64,000 bases of DNA, taken from Smithella sp. (GTDB taxonomy: Bacteria > Desulfobacterota > Syntrophia > Syntrophales > Smithellaceae). The stretch is from positions 124,001-188,000 of the forward strand of contig SCVW01000046.1 in NCBI GenBank assembly GCA_007244375.1, read 5' to 3'. Each line of letters starts with the position of its first letter. Position 1 is the stretch's first letter. Positions 50,024 through 59,102 of the stretch are shown in pieces. The translations under genes were made by a program, and so were the position numbers. The notes beneath the pieces are model-generated. The model searched no databases and had not been told where the DNA came from. It was given only the letters and a program-made list of their open reading frames with translations.

Positions 50024-51055
50024 CTAATTTCTGCGTATATTAGCGCTTCCTATGTACGATCTAACTTTGACTTCCGTTTCTACCAGTGATTTGCCAAAAC
50101 CATTCGAAAAAATGCTTTGAGCGTCCGGACAAAACATATTGGCCGCAATATCATCAGCGAATCGTACCATGTTTTTTTGAAATATGAGCACTATAGTGCT
50201 GCTGCCCGGACGAAACAGGCTTTTGGGCATGCCTTTTTTCATGAACATACCCGTGCCTACGGGGACTGGATTTTCGTATTCTTTTTCACTGTAGCACTGA
50301 ACAATATCTCCTATCATCAACGCGACAACCTCAATCATGGCTACAATTCCCGCCTGTGTGCCTCCTTCAACATCGGTATCTATAATTGTTACCACACGTT
50401 TGTTTTTGGAATAGGGTGTTACCACCGAAATAACGGCATTAGGATTGCAGGCATGGTAGTCACCGGAAATAGGGTAAAAATCGATTACTTTACCGGCTAC
50501 CGGGGTATGATTGTAATGATACTTATCCGGTGTCAGGCGGAATATAGCGAAGTCTCCATCATGAAAAGCTTTAATCCATGTCTCTTTATGCTGACCGAGT
50601 ATCTCTTCATATTCGAAAAATTTTCCCTTAATGAACAAACTTGAAGTTTCGGAAAAAGAGCCAAAAAGCATGCGGGAATCAGCAGGTGCTACAATTGATA
50701 ATGGATCATTGGGTATAGGACGGTATTGCCAGTAACGGATTTTTCTTTCGAATATTTTTTTTAATGAGTCCATTTTTTCCGGAGGTTCAAGAAGTTCCTG
50801 TGTGCTAAGTTTCATTACCTTCTGCAGGTTTAAATGGTCTCTCATTTTACCGGATAGAAAACCGTCGTAGTTATGATATGCTAGGAAACGGGATATTCTG
50901 GGACCGGTCAGTTGGCGAAAAAGCCATGGTGATTGCTCCCTAATGTTGGAGTAAAGTAATTTAACGGCTTTGTGGCCGTAGAATTGCTCGTCGTAAATTT
51001 TCCTTGAAGAGCGTTCAATGTACTGATGCTTCTGCATAATTTGTTTCTTCTTCAT
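50024..51055 (-). CDS. Phosphatidylserine decarboxylase-like pyruvoyl enzyme
   Basis: A 343-residue protein. The self-cleavage site PG284-S285-S-T would yield an alpha chain with an N-terminal pyruvoyl group. The other members of the cleavage triad are seen as D126 (APADSR) and H183 (YNHTPVAG). The canonical LGST is here PGSST. The N-terminal 120 residues lack a membrane anchor and are longer than in E. coli Psd, as in the larger PSD-like proteins of unknown substrate. ATG 51055 has AAGGA just before it; the frame stays open upstream. It overlaps the 817-residue gene by 41 bases, suggesting coupled translation. Confidence 0.8.
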   Translation of the reverse strand: MKKKQIMQKHQYIERSSRKIYDEQFYGHKAVKLLYSNIREQSPWLFRQLTGPRISRFLAYHNYDGFLSGKMRDHLNLQKVMKLSTQELLEPPEKMDSLKKIFERKIRYWQYRPIPNDPLSIVAPADSRMLFGSFSETSSLFIKGKFFEYEEILGQHKETWIKAFHDGDFAIFRLTPDKYHYNHTPVAGKVIDFYPISGDYHACNPNAVISVVTPYSKNKRVVTIIDTDVEGGTQAGIVAMIEVVALMIGDIVQCYSEKEYENPVPVGTGMFMKKGMPKSLFRPGSSTIVLIFQKNMVRFADDIAANMFCPDAQSIFSNGFGKSLVETEVKVRSYIGSANIRRN

Positions 51056-53468
51056 TAGATCCTTGAATTTTATAATAATGATTATTCTGGTAATGAACAT
51101 ATGCCAAAATAAGACAAATCAGTTTTTCCAAGAGTGCGGTTGAAGTGTGCCCATTGGTAATTTCCGACTGAGCATTTTCCATGAAAGAATTTAATGCTGA
51201 ATCTTTGAGAATGAGGTGGAATATTTGTTTCATTTCGTAAGAGAGAAAGCTATCTTCCCTGTCCATATTTGAGAGATCTTTATTAATCAAATCAAAAGAT
51301 TCTTTAATATGTTTTTGACGCAGTTCCGTGCGATAGTATTTTTCCGCGGCCTGGTTGAAAGTGTCGGAGGTAATGGATATTGGTGAACGGGCATTAATCT
51401 GTTTAAGTATGCCGCTGGTAAGTTTTCCGGATGCGGCAAATTTATCCGGTTCATTAATGCGGCGTTCCAAATCTGAAATAGTTTCTTCCAATCCAAGCAT
51501 TTCAATTAAATCTGCCGCGTCATTTCGAATAATTTCCAGCAGGGCATTTCTGTGTTCGATGTTATAGACTCTGGTATATCCGGAGTACCGCCGGCTTGAA
51601 CGCAATCCCTTTGTTTTTTCAAGAATTCGTTTTAAAAAAGAATTGGTTGTTTCGCGGTGGACAAAAAAGGTTGGAATTCCGATAGCGCTGCCGAAAATAA
51701 TTTGTCTTCTTTCGCTTTCCACAAAAGGATTGTCCGGGATATCTTTATGAGAAATTTGTCCGGTAACAATATACTTGAATGCCAGCAGGTAGATTAAGTT
51801 TTGCAAATTGATTGCCTGCGCCATATCCGCAATGAAACTTTCAAACAGGCTGTAGTGACGGCCTTCGAACCCGGAAAATCCCATATTGTCGTATTCTCTT
51901 AATTTGTCGAACAGGTAAAGAGACATTTTGGTGTCAAAAACTCCCAGGTCGGCAAGATCCTTTTTTAAATAATGACAGTTATTGAGTTCACCGTTGAGCG
52001 CCGGGCTTTTATCGGTGCTTAGAATGCAAACAAGATAATCGATTAACCGAAAATCGTGCATGAAGTCGCCTTTTAGCATAAACAGGGAACTGATTGCCTG
52101 ATCAATAACATGCGGACCGAATGGCGTCAGAGGATATCCCAGTACATTGAGGTTGGCCTTTTTCTGCCAGCGACGCCAAAGCATGCGCAGATGCGTGTAG
52201 TCCAATTCATGAGGTAAAAAACCGAGGGCTTTTTCAGGATGAAAATCTTCAAATCCCATTCTGTAGGGTGCAGCAGTATAAGTTCCTACAAACAGGGGCA
52301 AAAAATGCTCCACTATCTTTACAACCAGATCACCCAGATATTTTTCGTGATGGCGTGTATAGCCGGAAGATGTGTCGCTGAGTAACAAACTCAGCTTTCG
52401 GCTGCCCATGCTTACATGAGTTCCATTGTTGGCCAGACTGATGTTGGACAAATTGGGAAGAGATACCAGATTGTTGGTGATGATTCCTGCTTCGCGTAGT
52501 TTTAAAACAGCGTTAAACTGACTGCGGCTTAAAACGCGGTGGCATAAATGCATATATTCGTATTTCTTTTCTCCTTCATCCCATCCTGACAGACATGGAT
52601 TCATGAAAATTTCGCGATAGAATGAATCAGAGATACAGTTACTTAAAAATTTTTGCCTTACAGGAGGATGAGGCGAAAAAAACATTAATGCTTCCTGTCC
52701 GTTTTCCTGAAGACAAAATTTCCGATTGGCGTACATTAGCAAAACCTGTCCCAGCAAATAGCGAATGGCCATTTCTTTTGCGGCAGTTTCTCCGATGCTG
52801 TTTCCTGATTCCGCAGAAACAACATAAAATGATGATGTCTCCGGCGAGGTATTGTCATTTAGAAACTTGTCCATCATCTTTAAACCGGTTTTAAAAATTA
52901 GATGATTGGCAAAACGAAGTGGCTCTATTGCCTGAGCAAGTGACAATTTCAAAAGGTAACTTATGGGTACGCGAATAAAATCCTCAGAGTTTTCTTGATA
53001 AAAGAAAATGTCTGTATCATTACGGTTACCCTTTTCCGGGGATTTTTTATCGGCCAGAAGATCATACCTTAATATCTGGTTTGCCAGCGTTCCCAACTTG
53101 TTTAGAGAAAAACGCACCCAGCTGTTTTCCCAGATACCTTCAGGGTTTGAATTTAAATACGCTTCCAGATCCGTCATAATTTTTTCTGATGTATCTCCGG
53201 ATTTGGCACGCCTGCGGATGTTGCTTAAGTAATTTGATTGCTCAATGAAGATGGGTAAATCCACATTTGATCGTTCTCCTATTACAACCGTCTGCATTTC
53301 TGATTCGCTGCCCGTGGTAATGTCTTCGGGTGCAAAAGGCAAGGAGGTAACATTTATTTCCCTACCCGGTCGCTTACGTTGAATACCTAATGTATCCCAA
53401 AGTTCTTTATTTAATTTTATATCTGTTATTACCGGATATTGAACAATCCTGTTGTTTGTCTTGCTCAT
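51015..53468 (-). CDS. Large protein of unknown function, 817 residues
   Basis: I do not recognise this family. The protein is soluble, with no signal peptide, membrane segment or nucleotide-binding loop visible. It has a predicted helical character, basic and aromatic-rich motifs (PHELDYTHLRMLWRRWQKKA at about 420-440; GRHYSLFESF at about 540; VHRETTNSFLKRILEKT at about 600) and a Ser/Thr-rich region at 680-700. ATG 53468 has AAAGG nearby; a TTG eight codons upstream is the alternative. It is the first gene of a minus-strand set with the PSD-like, DksA-type and Lgt-like genes, so a role connected with membrane lipid or envelope state is an inference from context only. Confidence 0.7.
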   Translation of the reverse strand: MSKTNNRIVQYPVITDIKLNKELWDTLGIQRKRPGREINVTSLPFAPEDITTGSESEMQTVVIGERSNVDLPIFIEQSNYLSNIRRRAKSGDTSEKIMTDLEAYLNSNPEGIWENSWVRFSLNKLGTLANQILRYDLLADKKSPEKGNRNDTDIFFYQENSEDFIRVPISYLLKLSLAQAIEPLRFANHLIFKTGLKMMDKFLNDNTSPETSSFYVVSAESGNSIGETAAKEMAIRYLLGQVLLMYANRKFCLQENGQEALMFFSPHPPVRQKFLSNCISDSFYREIFMNPCLSGWDEGEKKYEYMHLCHRVLSRSQFNAVLKLREAGIITNNLVSLPNLSNISLANNGTHVSMGSRKLSLLLSDTSSGYTRHHEKYLGDLVVKIVEHFLPLFVGTYTAAPYRMGFEDFHPEKALGFLPHELDYTHLRMLWRRWQKKANLNVLGYPLTPFGPHVIDQAISSLFMLKGDFMHDFRLIDYLVCILSTDKSPALNGELNNCHYLKKDLADLGVFDTKMSLYLFDKLREYDNMGFSGFEGRHYSLFESFIADMAQAINLQNLIYLLAFKYIVTGQISHKDIPDNPFVESERRQIIFGSAIGIPTFFVHRETTNSFLKRILEKTKGLRSSRRYSGYTRVYNIEHRNALLEIIRNDAADLIEMLGLEETISDLERRINEPDKFAASGKLTSGILKQINARSPISITSDTFNQAAEKYYRTELRQKHIKESFDLINKDLSNMDREDSFLSYEMKQIFHLILKDSALNSFMENAQSEITNGHTSTALLEKLICLILAYVHYQNNHYYKIQGSNEEETNYAEASVH

Positions 53469-53595
53469 CTTTATGCCTTTTTTAAGTTGCAATCTTTGAT
53501 TAGCCGGTAAGATAGCATTCCAATGTTTCGATTTGATGACATTAAGTGAAAGATTTGATTAATAGATGGAGAAGGGGAACGGTATTTGGCTTTAG

Positions 53596-53623
53596 AAGTC
53601 CCGTAATTTAAGTCCCGTAATTT
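53596..53623 (+). repeat. Two tandem 14-base repeats abutting a promoter
   Basis: AAGTCCCGTAATTT occurs twice in perfect tandem (53596-53609 and 53610-53623), ending two bases before a -35 element. In position and form it looks like a pair of activator sites on one face of the helix (14-base period is not an exact helical multiple). Confidence 0.75.
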
Positions 53624-53625
53624 AA

Positions 53626-53654
53626 TTGACATACAATATCAAATTTTTTATACT
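53626..53654 (+). promoter_or_regulatory. Sigma-70 promoter of the EF-like/phoB transcript
   Basis: TTGACA (53626-53631), 17 bases, TATACT (53649-53654): eleven of twelve consensus positions. It is about 65 bases before the small EF-Tu-like gene, whose start follows AAAGGAGGG. Confidence 0.8.
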
Positions 53655-53721
53655 ACAATAATAAGAAATTTTGTTCGGTCAATAGCTTAACCCCAAGGGA
53701 AACAAAAAGGAGGGCATTGTT

Positions 53722-53982
53722 ATGGCAGAAAAGAAAATTGGCGAAGTAATGAAGTATTTTTCAAAACCTTCTGTGGCTGCCGTAAAGATTATGGATGGAG
53801 AAATAGCTGTTGGGGACAGCATCAAATTTTCTGGGCATACTACTGATTTTACCGATGTGATTCAATCGATGGAGGTGGATAATAAATCCGTGCCCAAAGC
53901 GGTCGCCGGAGATTTTATCGGCATTAAAGTTTCCGACCGCGTTCGTCCCGGCGATGAAGTATTTAAAGTAGTACCGGATTAA
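53722..53982 (+). CDS. Small EF-Tu domain-2-like protein
   Basis: An 86-residue protein consisting of one beta barrel like domain 2 of translational GTPases: VMKYFSKPSVAAVKIMDGEI, GDSIKFSGHTTDF, a charged strand, AGDFIGIKVSDRVRPGDEVFKV. No GTPase domain is present. Similar stand-alone proteins are annotated elsewhere as translation elongation factor-like, with unknown role. It is the first gene after a strong promoter and lies 87 bases before phoB. Confidence 0.75.
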   Translation: MAEKKIGEVMKYFSKPSVAAVKIMDGEIAVGDSIKFSGHTTDFTDVIQSMEVDNKSVPKAVAGDFIGIKVSDRVRPGDEVFKVVPD

Positions 53983-54014
53983 CTCATTTCTCCCAGATAC
54001 TGTGCTTTGTTTTG

Positions 54015-54043
54015 CTGAAGAGGTATTCAGCATGCCTCTTCAG
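54015..54043 (+). terminator. Hairpin between the EF-like gene and phoB
   Basis: CTGAAGAGG and CCTCTTCAG form a perfect nine-pair stem with an 11-base loop. There is no T run afterwards, so it may be a Rho-independent terminator of low efficiency, an mRNA-stabilising end or a pause site. Confidence 0.4.
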
Positions 54044-54069
54044 TCATGTTTCCGAAGGTTTAAGTTATT

Positions 54070-54768
54070 ATGTCTAAAATTCTGATTGTTGATGATGAAA
54101 AAGATATAGTTGATCTGATTTCTTACAATCTGGAAAAAGATGGGTTCTCCACGATAAAGGCCTATGATGGCGAGTCTTCATTACAGATAATCAAAACGCA
54201 AAAACCGGATTTAATGATACTTGATCTTATGTTGCCTAAATTAAGCGGGCTTGATGTCTGCAGGGCTATCCGTCGTAGTCCTGAAACGGCTGGTCTACCA
54301 ATAATCATGCTGACGGCCAAAAGTGATGAAGTGGATAAGGTAACCGGGCTGGAAGTCGGAGCTGATGATTATGTGACCAAACCTTTCAGTGTAAAAGAAC
54401 TAACGGCCAGAGTGCGCAGTATTTTTCGTCGTCTCAAGGAAACGGAAAAGTTTATTGCTAAGGAACAGTTCGCTTATGAAGGTCTCAAAATAAATTATGT
54501 CTCATGTCTTGTTTCAGTTAACGGCAAGGAAATAACACTGAGTCCAACCGAACTCAAACTTCTTTTCTTCTTGACACGTCATCCCGGTCGAGTTTATTCC
54601 AGAAACCAGATTATCGATCACGTTTGGGGGGATGAAACTTTCATTACCGACCGCGCGGTAGATGTTCATATCAGAAGGTTGCGCTCTCAAATCGAAAAAG
54701 ATTTGGAGAATCCGCGTTATATTTTAACGGTACGGGGATTCGGTTATAAATTCGCTGACATAAGGTGA
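54070..54768 (+). CDS. phoB: Phosphate regulon response regulator PhoB
   Basis: A 232-residue OmpR/PhoB-type regulator. The receiver domain has the acidic pair in VDDEKD, phospho-acceptor D52 (LDLMLP), Thr in MLTAKSD and Lys in TKPFS. The C-terminal winged helix (about 130-230; LSPTELKLLFFL, DRAVDVHIRRLRSQI, VRGFGYKF) binds direct repeats. It activates phosphate-starvation genes, and the pst operon follows with a Pho box between. Confidence 0.95.
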   Translation: MSKILIVDDEKDIVDLISYNLEKDGFSTIKAYDGESSLQIIKTQKPDLMILDLMLPKLSGLDVCRAIRRSPETAGLPIIMLTAKSDEVDKVTGLEVGADDYVTKPFSVKELTARVRSIFRRLKETEKFIAKEQFAYEGLKINYVSCLVSVNGKEITLSPTELKLLFFLTRHPGRVYSRNQIIDHVWGDETFITDRAVDVHIRRLRSQIEKDLENPRYILTVRGFGYKFADIR

Positions 54769-54817
54769 TCTTCCCGCTGCCTTTGAGTTCATTCAACCAG
54801 GTAAAACCGTTTTTCAA

Positions 54818-54862
54818 TTTTAACATTCCTGTCATCATATTGTAACATTCATCGGGTACATT
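54818..54862 (+). promoter_or_regulatory. Pho box of three direct repeats and -10 element before pstS
   Basis: TTTTAAC (54818), CTGTCAT (54829) and TTGTAAC (54840) recur with an exact 11-base period, each separated by four A+T-rich bases. The middle copy is identical to the E. coli Pho box half-site. A -10-like TACATT lies ten bases after the last copy, the usual geometry for PhoB activation in place of a -35 element. Confidence 0.75.
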
Positions 54863-54889
54863 TATTCAAAAAATCAGGAGGAATTTTTA

Positions 54890-55732
54890 ATGCAAAACAT
54901 TTTCACAAAAACAATCATGGCTGTAACAGTTTTGTTGCTACTCAACGGTTCTGCTTATGCCGGTTCGTCAATTGTCATCAAGGGATCAACCACCGTTTTA
55001 CCTGTTGCTCAGGGGACTATCGAAGCTTTTATGAAAAAAAATCCTGCCATACAAATGTCTTTGTCGGGTGGCGGCTCCGGTGAGGGAATCAAAGCTCTAA
55101 TTGACAAGACAACCGACATTGCTACATCATCACGTGAGATCAAAAAGGAAGAAATAACATTGGCTCAAAGTAAAAAGGTCAAGCCGGTAGCTCACGTTGT
55201 GGCGCATGACGCAATCATTCCAGTTGTGCATCCGAAAAACAAAGTAACCAATTTATCCATTGATCAGCTTAGTCAGATTTACCAGGGTAAGATCACCAAC
55301 TGGAAGGAAGTCGGCGGCGATGATTTGAAGATTGTCGTGATTTCCCGCGATTCATCATCCGGAACGTTTGAATCATGGGATCATTTTGTTATGAAAAAAG
55401 CAAAAGTAACACCGAAGGCTCAGATGCTGGCATCCAACGGTGCTATTGTCACGGCGATTGCCAAGAATCGCTACGCCCTTGGGTACCTCGGAATCGGTTA
55501 TATCAACAAAAGTGTAAAACCATTACAGGTTAATGGAATAACCGGTTCGGCACAAACGGCACTTTCCAAAGCATATCCACTTTCCCGCGAACTGTATATG
55601 TATACGGATGGTGGACCTCAGGGGGATGTGGCCAAATACATTGCGTTTGTTAAATCGATCGAAGGCCAGAAAATCGTTGCCAAGGAAGGATTTGTGCCTT
55701 TAATGGATTTGAAAAAATCCGGCAGAAAATAA
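54890..55732 (+). CDS. pstS: Phosphate ABC transporter substrate-binding protein
   Basis: A 280-residue periplasmic protein with a signal peptide (cleavage after AYA). The phosphate loops KGSTTVLPVA, GGSGEGIKAL and SRDSSSGTFESW are intact. CAGGAGG is upstream. First gene behind the Pho box. Confidence 0.95.
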   Translation: MQNIFTKTIMAVTVLLLLNGSAYAGSSIVIKGSTTVLPVAQGTIEAFMKKNPAIQMSLSGGGSGEGIKALIDKTTDIATSSREIKKEEITLAQSKKVKPVAHVVAHDAIIPVVHPKNKVTNLSIDQLSQIYQGKITNWKEVGGDDLKIVVISRDSSSGTFESWDHFVMKKAKVTPKAQMLASNGAIVTAIAKNRYALGYLGIGYINKSVKPLQVNGITGSAQTALSKAYPLSRELYMYTDGGPQGDVAKYIAFVKSIEGQKIVAKEGFVPLMDLKKSGRK

Positions 55733-55852
55733 AAATATCAACCGTTTAGAAATAAATTGCCGGGGATTCATTCTTCTAAGTTCCGGTTGGCCATTTATTG
55801 AAATTGGAAAAATTTCATTTCTAGAAGCATTAAGGATAAAAATTGGAATAAA

Positions 55853-56740
55853 ATGACTCGACGTATCAAAGAAATCATCATTAAATACATTTTCTTTCTT
55901 TTCGCGTTGGTATCGGTCATCGTGCTGGGACTGATTGTTTCTTCGCTGTTTCGTGAGGGCTTGCCGGTCTTTAAAAGTGTTTCCTTGAAAGACTTTATCT
56001 TCGGGATGGAGTGGTATCCAACTTATGATCCTCCGTCATTCGGCATCTTTCCCCTGATTTTCGGATCTTTCATCGTAACGGTTTTTGCAACAGTCATTGC
56101 CGTGCCTTTGGGAGTGCTGGCTGCAATTTATATTTCCGAAATTGCGCCGCAGGCAATCAAAGAAAGCCTGAAGTCCGTTATTGAGCTGCTGGCCGGGTTG
56201 CCTTCGGTTGTTCTCGGGTTTTTCGGTATGGTGATTGTCGCGCCCTGGCTTCAGGAAACGTTCGACCTGCCCACGGGATTGAACATCATCAATGCCTCAG
56301 TGATTCTTGCCATCATGGCGATTCCGACCATATCCAGCATCTCCGAAGATGCGCTTTACGCTGTGCCTAACGAATTCAAGGAGGCTTCCTATGCGCTTGG
56401 TGCAACCAAATATGAGACGATCACAAAGATTATTTTACCGGCTGCCCTGTCCGGTATTTCCACAGCGGTGATGTTGGGTATGGCCAGAGCCATCGGGGAA
56501 ACGATGGTCGTTTTAATGGTCGCAGGAGGTGCAGCGGCTATTCCGGAGAGTATTTTTGATTCCGTGCGTCCAATGCCCGCCAGCATAGCCGCGGAAATGG
56601 GAGAAACTCCTTACGGCAGTCCTCACTATCACGCTCTTTTTGCCATTGGTATGGTACTTTTCTTCCTAACCTTAATGTTTAATTTAATCGCGGATTACGC
56701 TTCTCACAAATTCCGCCAGACCGGATCCGCAACGCTGTGA
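55853..56740 (+). CDS. pstC: Phosphate ABC transporter permease PstC
   Basis: A 295-residue inner-membrane permease with about six helices; the coupling motif reads EASYALGATKYETITKIILPAA. It follows pstS by 120 bases. That gap holds only weak dyads and may allow processing that leaves more pstS than permease message. Confidence 0.95.
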   Translation: MTRRIKEIIIKYIFFLFALVSVIVLGLIVSSLFREGLPVFKSVSLKDFIFGMEWYPTYDPPSFGIFPLIFGSFIVTVFATVIAVPLGVLAAIYISEIAPQAIKESLKSVIELLAGLPSVVLGFFGMVIVAPWLQETFDLPTGLNIINASVILAIMAIPTISSISEDALYAVPNEFKEASYALGATKYETITKIILPAALSGISTAVMLGMARAIGETMVVLMVAGGAAAIPESIFDSVRPMPASIAAEMGETPYGSPHYHALFAIGMVLFFLTLMFNLIADYASHKFRQTGSATL

Positions 56741-56750
56741 TTAACATGAT

Positions 56751-57629
56751 ATGAATGAAATGACTACGCATTCCATGAGATGGAGATATTTGAAACAAAG
56801 TGTTTTCTTTGGGCTGGTAAGTGCCTCCGCCCTGATAATTACGCTGGTGTTGGGCGGCATTATTTTTTATATCATCACCAACGGCTATTCCGTAATCAGT
56901 CTTGATTTTATCACCAAGCCCCCGACGGATTCGATGACCAAAGGCGGCATTATGCCGGCGATCATCGGGACGATATATCTTACGGTTGGCGCGATTGCGA
57001 TTGGCCTACCCTTTGGCATTGCGTCGGCTATTTACCTGACGGAATACGCCCGACAGGGGAAAATAGTGCGTATCATTAAAATAGGCATCAATTGTCTGGC
57101 TGGAGTGCCTTCCGTTGTTTTCGGGCTTTTCGGTTTGGGATTTTTTGTCATATTTCTTAAATTCGGGTCGAGCATATTGGCTGGTTCACTGACGCTGGGT
57201 TTTCTGATTTTGCCGACAATTATCGGCGCTTCGGAAGAAGCACTTAAATCCGTTCCTCAGACGTTCCGGGAGGCATCGTTGTCGCTGGGCGTATCCAAAT
57301 GGCAAACCATCTATCGAATTGTTTTGCCTAATGCATTGCCGGGGATTTTAACCGGATCCATTTTGGGTATTGGTCGCGCAGCCGGTGAAACAGCACCCAT
57401 CATGTTTACAGCCGCTGCGTTTTTTACGGCTAAGTTGCCTTCTTCAATTTTTGATGAAGTGATGGCGCTGCCTTATCATATTTACGTGCTGGCGACGGCC
57501 GGAACCAATATCGAAGCGACTCGTCCAATTCAGTTCGGAACAGTGCTTGTTTTGGTGGGCGTTGTTCTTGGTATCGATCTGATCGCGATTATCATCCGTG
57601 GTTATATGAGAAGAAAAAAAAGGTGGTAG
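56751..57629 (+). CDS. pstA: Phosphate ABC transporter permease PstA
   Basis: A 292-residue permease paired with PstC. The coupling motif is [40 protein letters not shown] is typical of PstA. It starts ten bases after pstC. Confidence 0.95.
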   Translation: MNEMTTHSMRWRYLKQSVFFGLVSASALIITLVLGGIIFYIITNGYSVISLDFITKPPTDSMTKGGIMPAIIGTIYLTVGAIAIGLPFGIASAIYLTEYARQGKIVRIIKIGINCLAGVPSVVFGLFGLGFFVIFLKFGSSILAGSLTLGFLILPTIIGASEEALKSVPQTFREASLSLGVSKWQTIYRIVLPNALPGILTGSILGIGRAAGETAPIMFTAAAFFTAKLPSSIFDEVMALPYHIYVLATAGTNIEATRPIQFGTVLVLVGVVLGIDLIAIIIRGYMRRKKRW

Positions 57630-57631
57630 AA

Positions 57632-58387
57632 ATGGATTCACATATCATCAAACTCCATAAGGTAAATTTTTATTACGGCCAGACACAGGCGTTGACGGAT
57701 ATATCGATGAATTTCGGCCAGAACAGAGTTACAGCTCTTATCGGACCGTCGGGATGCGGTAAATCCACACTACTGCGGCTTTTGAATCGCATGAATGATT
57801 TGATTGACGGGACGAAAGTCGAGGGAGAGATTCTTTTTGAAGGCAGAAACATTTATGCGCCGAATATTGATCCGGTGGAAATCCGCCGGAAAGTCGGAAT
57901 GGTTTTTCAAAAACCCAATCCTTTCCCCAAGACCATTTACAATAATATTTCTTACGGACCGAAACTGACCGGTGTGACGGTTGCAGATATGGATTCGCTG
58001 GTGGAGCAAAGCTTAAGACAGGCGGTTTTATGGGATGAGGTCAAGGATATTCTGAATAAGTCGGCCATGAATCTCTCCGGCGGACAACAGCAAAGGCTCT
58101 GCATTGCCCGCGCACTGGCGATGAAACCGGATGTTTTATTGATGGATGAGCCTACGTCCGCGCTCGATCCGATTTCCACTGCCAAAATTGAGGAGTTGAT
58201 TGAAGAGCTGAAAAAAGATTATACTATTATTATCGTTACCCATAACATGCAGCAGGCGGCCAGGATTTCCGATGAAACAGCTTTTTTTTATTTGGGTAAT
58301 CTTGTCGAATATAATAAAACTGAAAAAATATTCACCAATCCGGATGTAAAACAGACGGAAGATTATATTACAGGAAGATTCGGCTAA
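57632..58387 (+). CDS. pstB: Phosphate ABC transporter ATP-binding protein
   Basis: A 251-residue ATPase: Walker [10 protein letters not shown], signature LSGGQQQR, Walker [14 protein letters not shown], switch His in VTHNM. I use ATG 57632 (AGGTGG six bases before); a GTG at 57623 would overlap the pstA stop. Confidence 0.96.
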   Translation: MDSHIIKLHKVNFYYGQTQALTDISMNFGQNRVTALIGPSGCGKSTLLRLLNRMNDLIDGTKVEGEILFEGRNIYAPNIDPVEIRRKVGMVFQKPNPFPKTIYNNISYGPKLTGVTVADMDSLVEQSLRQAVLWDEVKDILNKSAMNLSGGQQQRLCIARALAMKPDVLLMDEPTSALDPISTAKIEELIEELKKDYTIIIVTHNMQQAARISDETAFFYLGNLVEYNKTEKIFTNPDVKQTEDYITGRFG

Positions 58388-58408
58388 GGATTAACTGGAG
58401 GATTTTTT

Positions 58409-59092
58409 ATGGAAGAAAGAAAACACACCAGTTTACATTATGAGATGGAGTTGCAGGAGATAAAAAACAACCTTATTTATCTTGGCGCGTTGACGGAAAA
58501 AGCCATTCGCATGGCCATGCAATCGCTAACCGATAGAAATACAGAAATGGCCAATAATGTTATTGCCAATGATTATGAAATTGATAAAATGGATAAAGAA
58601 ATAGAGGAGAAATGTATCAAAATGCTGGCATTGCGCCAGCCGACCGCGATTGATTTGAGGTTTATTACGACAGCAATTAAGATCACCGGGCATTTGGAAA
58701 GAATCGGCGATATGGCTGTGAACATCGCGGAAAAAGCCGTTCAGCTCAATCAGGAACCAAAGCTCAAGCCGTATATCGATTTGCCCAATATGTCTTCCAT
58801 TGTAGAAAAGATGGTTGCAAAGTCCCTGGATGCACTGATTAAAAGCGATTTGCAGATAGCTGATGAAGTTAGAGAGATAGAACAAGTGGTTGATGATCTC
58901 AATGAACAGATTTTCCGCGAGCTTTTGACGTTTATGATGGAGGATTCCAAATCTATACACCGGGCTCTATTGATTATGCACGTATCGAAGAATCTGGAAC
59001 GCATCGCCGATCACGCCCAGGGCATTGCGGATATGGTAACGTACATGATAACCGGTGAAAACGTTCGTCATCTTTCCAAAGAACCAAATTGA
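58409..59092 (+). CDS. phoU: Phosphate signalling protein PhoU
   Basis: A 227-residue protein of two PhoU three-helix bundles (about 18-105 and 120-210). The metal-binding patterns E-x4-D recur (ANDYEIDKMDKEIE; ERIADHAQGIADM). It links Pst transport to PhoR activity. GGAGG precedes the ATG. Confidence 0.95.
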   Translation: MEERKHTSLHYEMELQEIKNNLIYLGALTEKAIRMAMQSLTDRNTEMANNVIANDYEIDKMDKEIEEKCIKMLALRQPTAIDLRFITTAIKITGHLERIGDMAVNIAEKAVQLNQEPKLKPYIDLPNMSSIVEKMVAKSLDALIKSDLQIADEVREIEQVVDDLNEQIFRELLTFMMEDSKSIHRALLIMHVSKNLERIADHAQGIADMVTYMITGENVRHLSKEPN

Positions 59093-59102
59093 GGAAAATC
59101 GC

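Noticed and set aside
50117-50644. Plus-strand open frame of about 175 codons
   Set aside because: It is opposite the PSD-like gene, whose catalytic residues are clear; the composition is that of an antisense frame.
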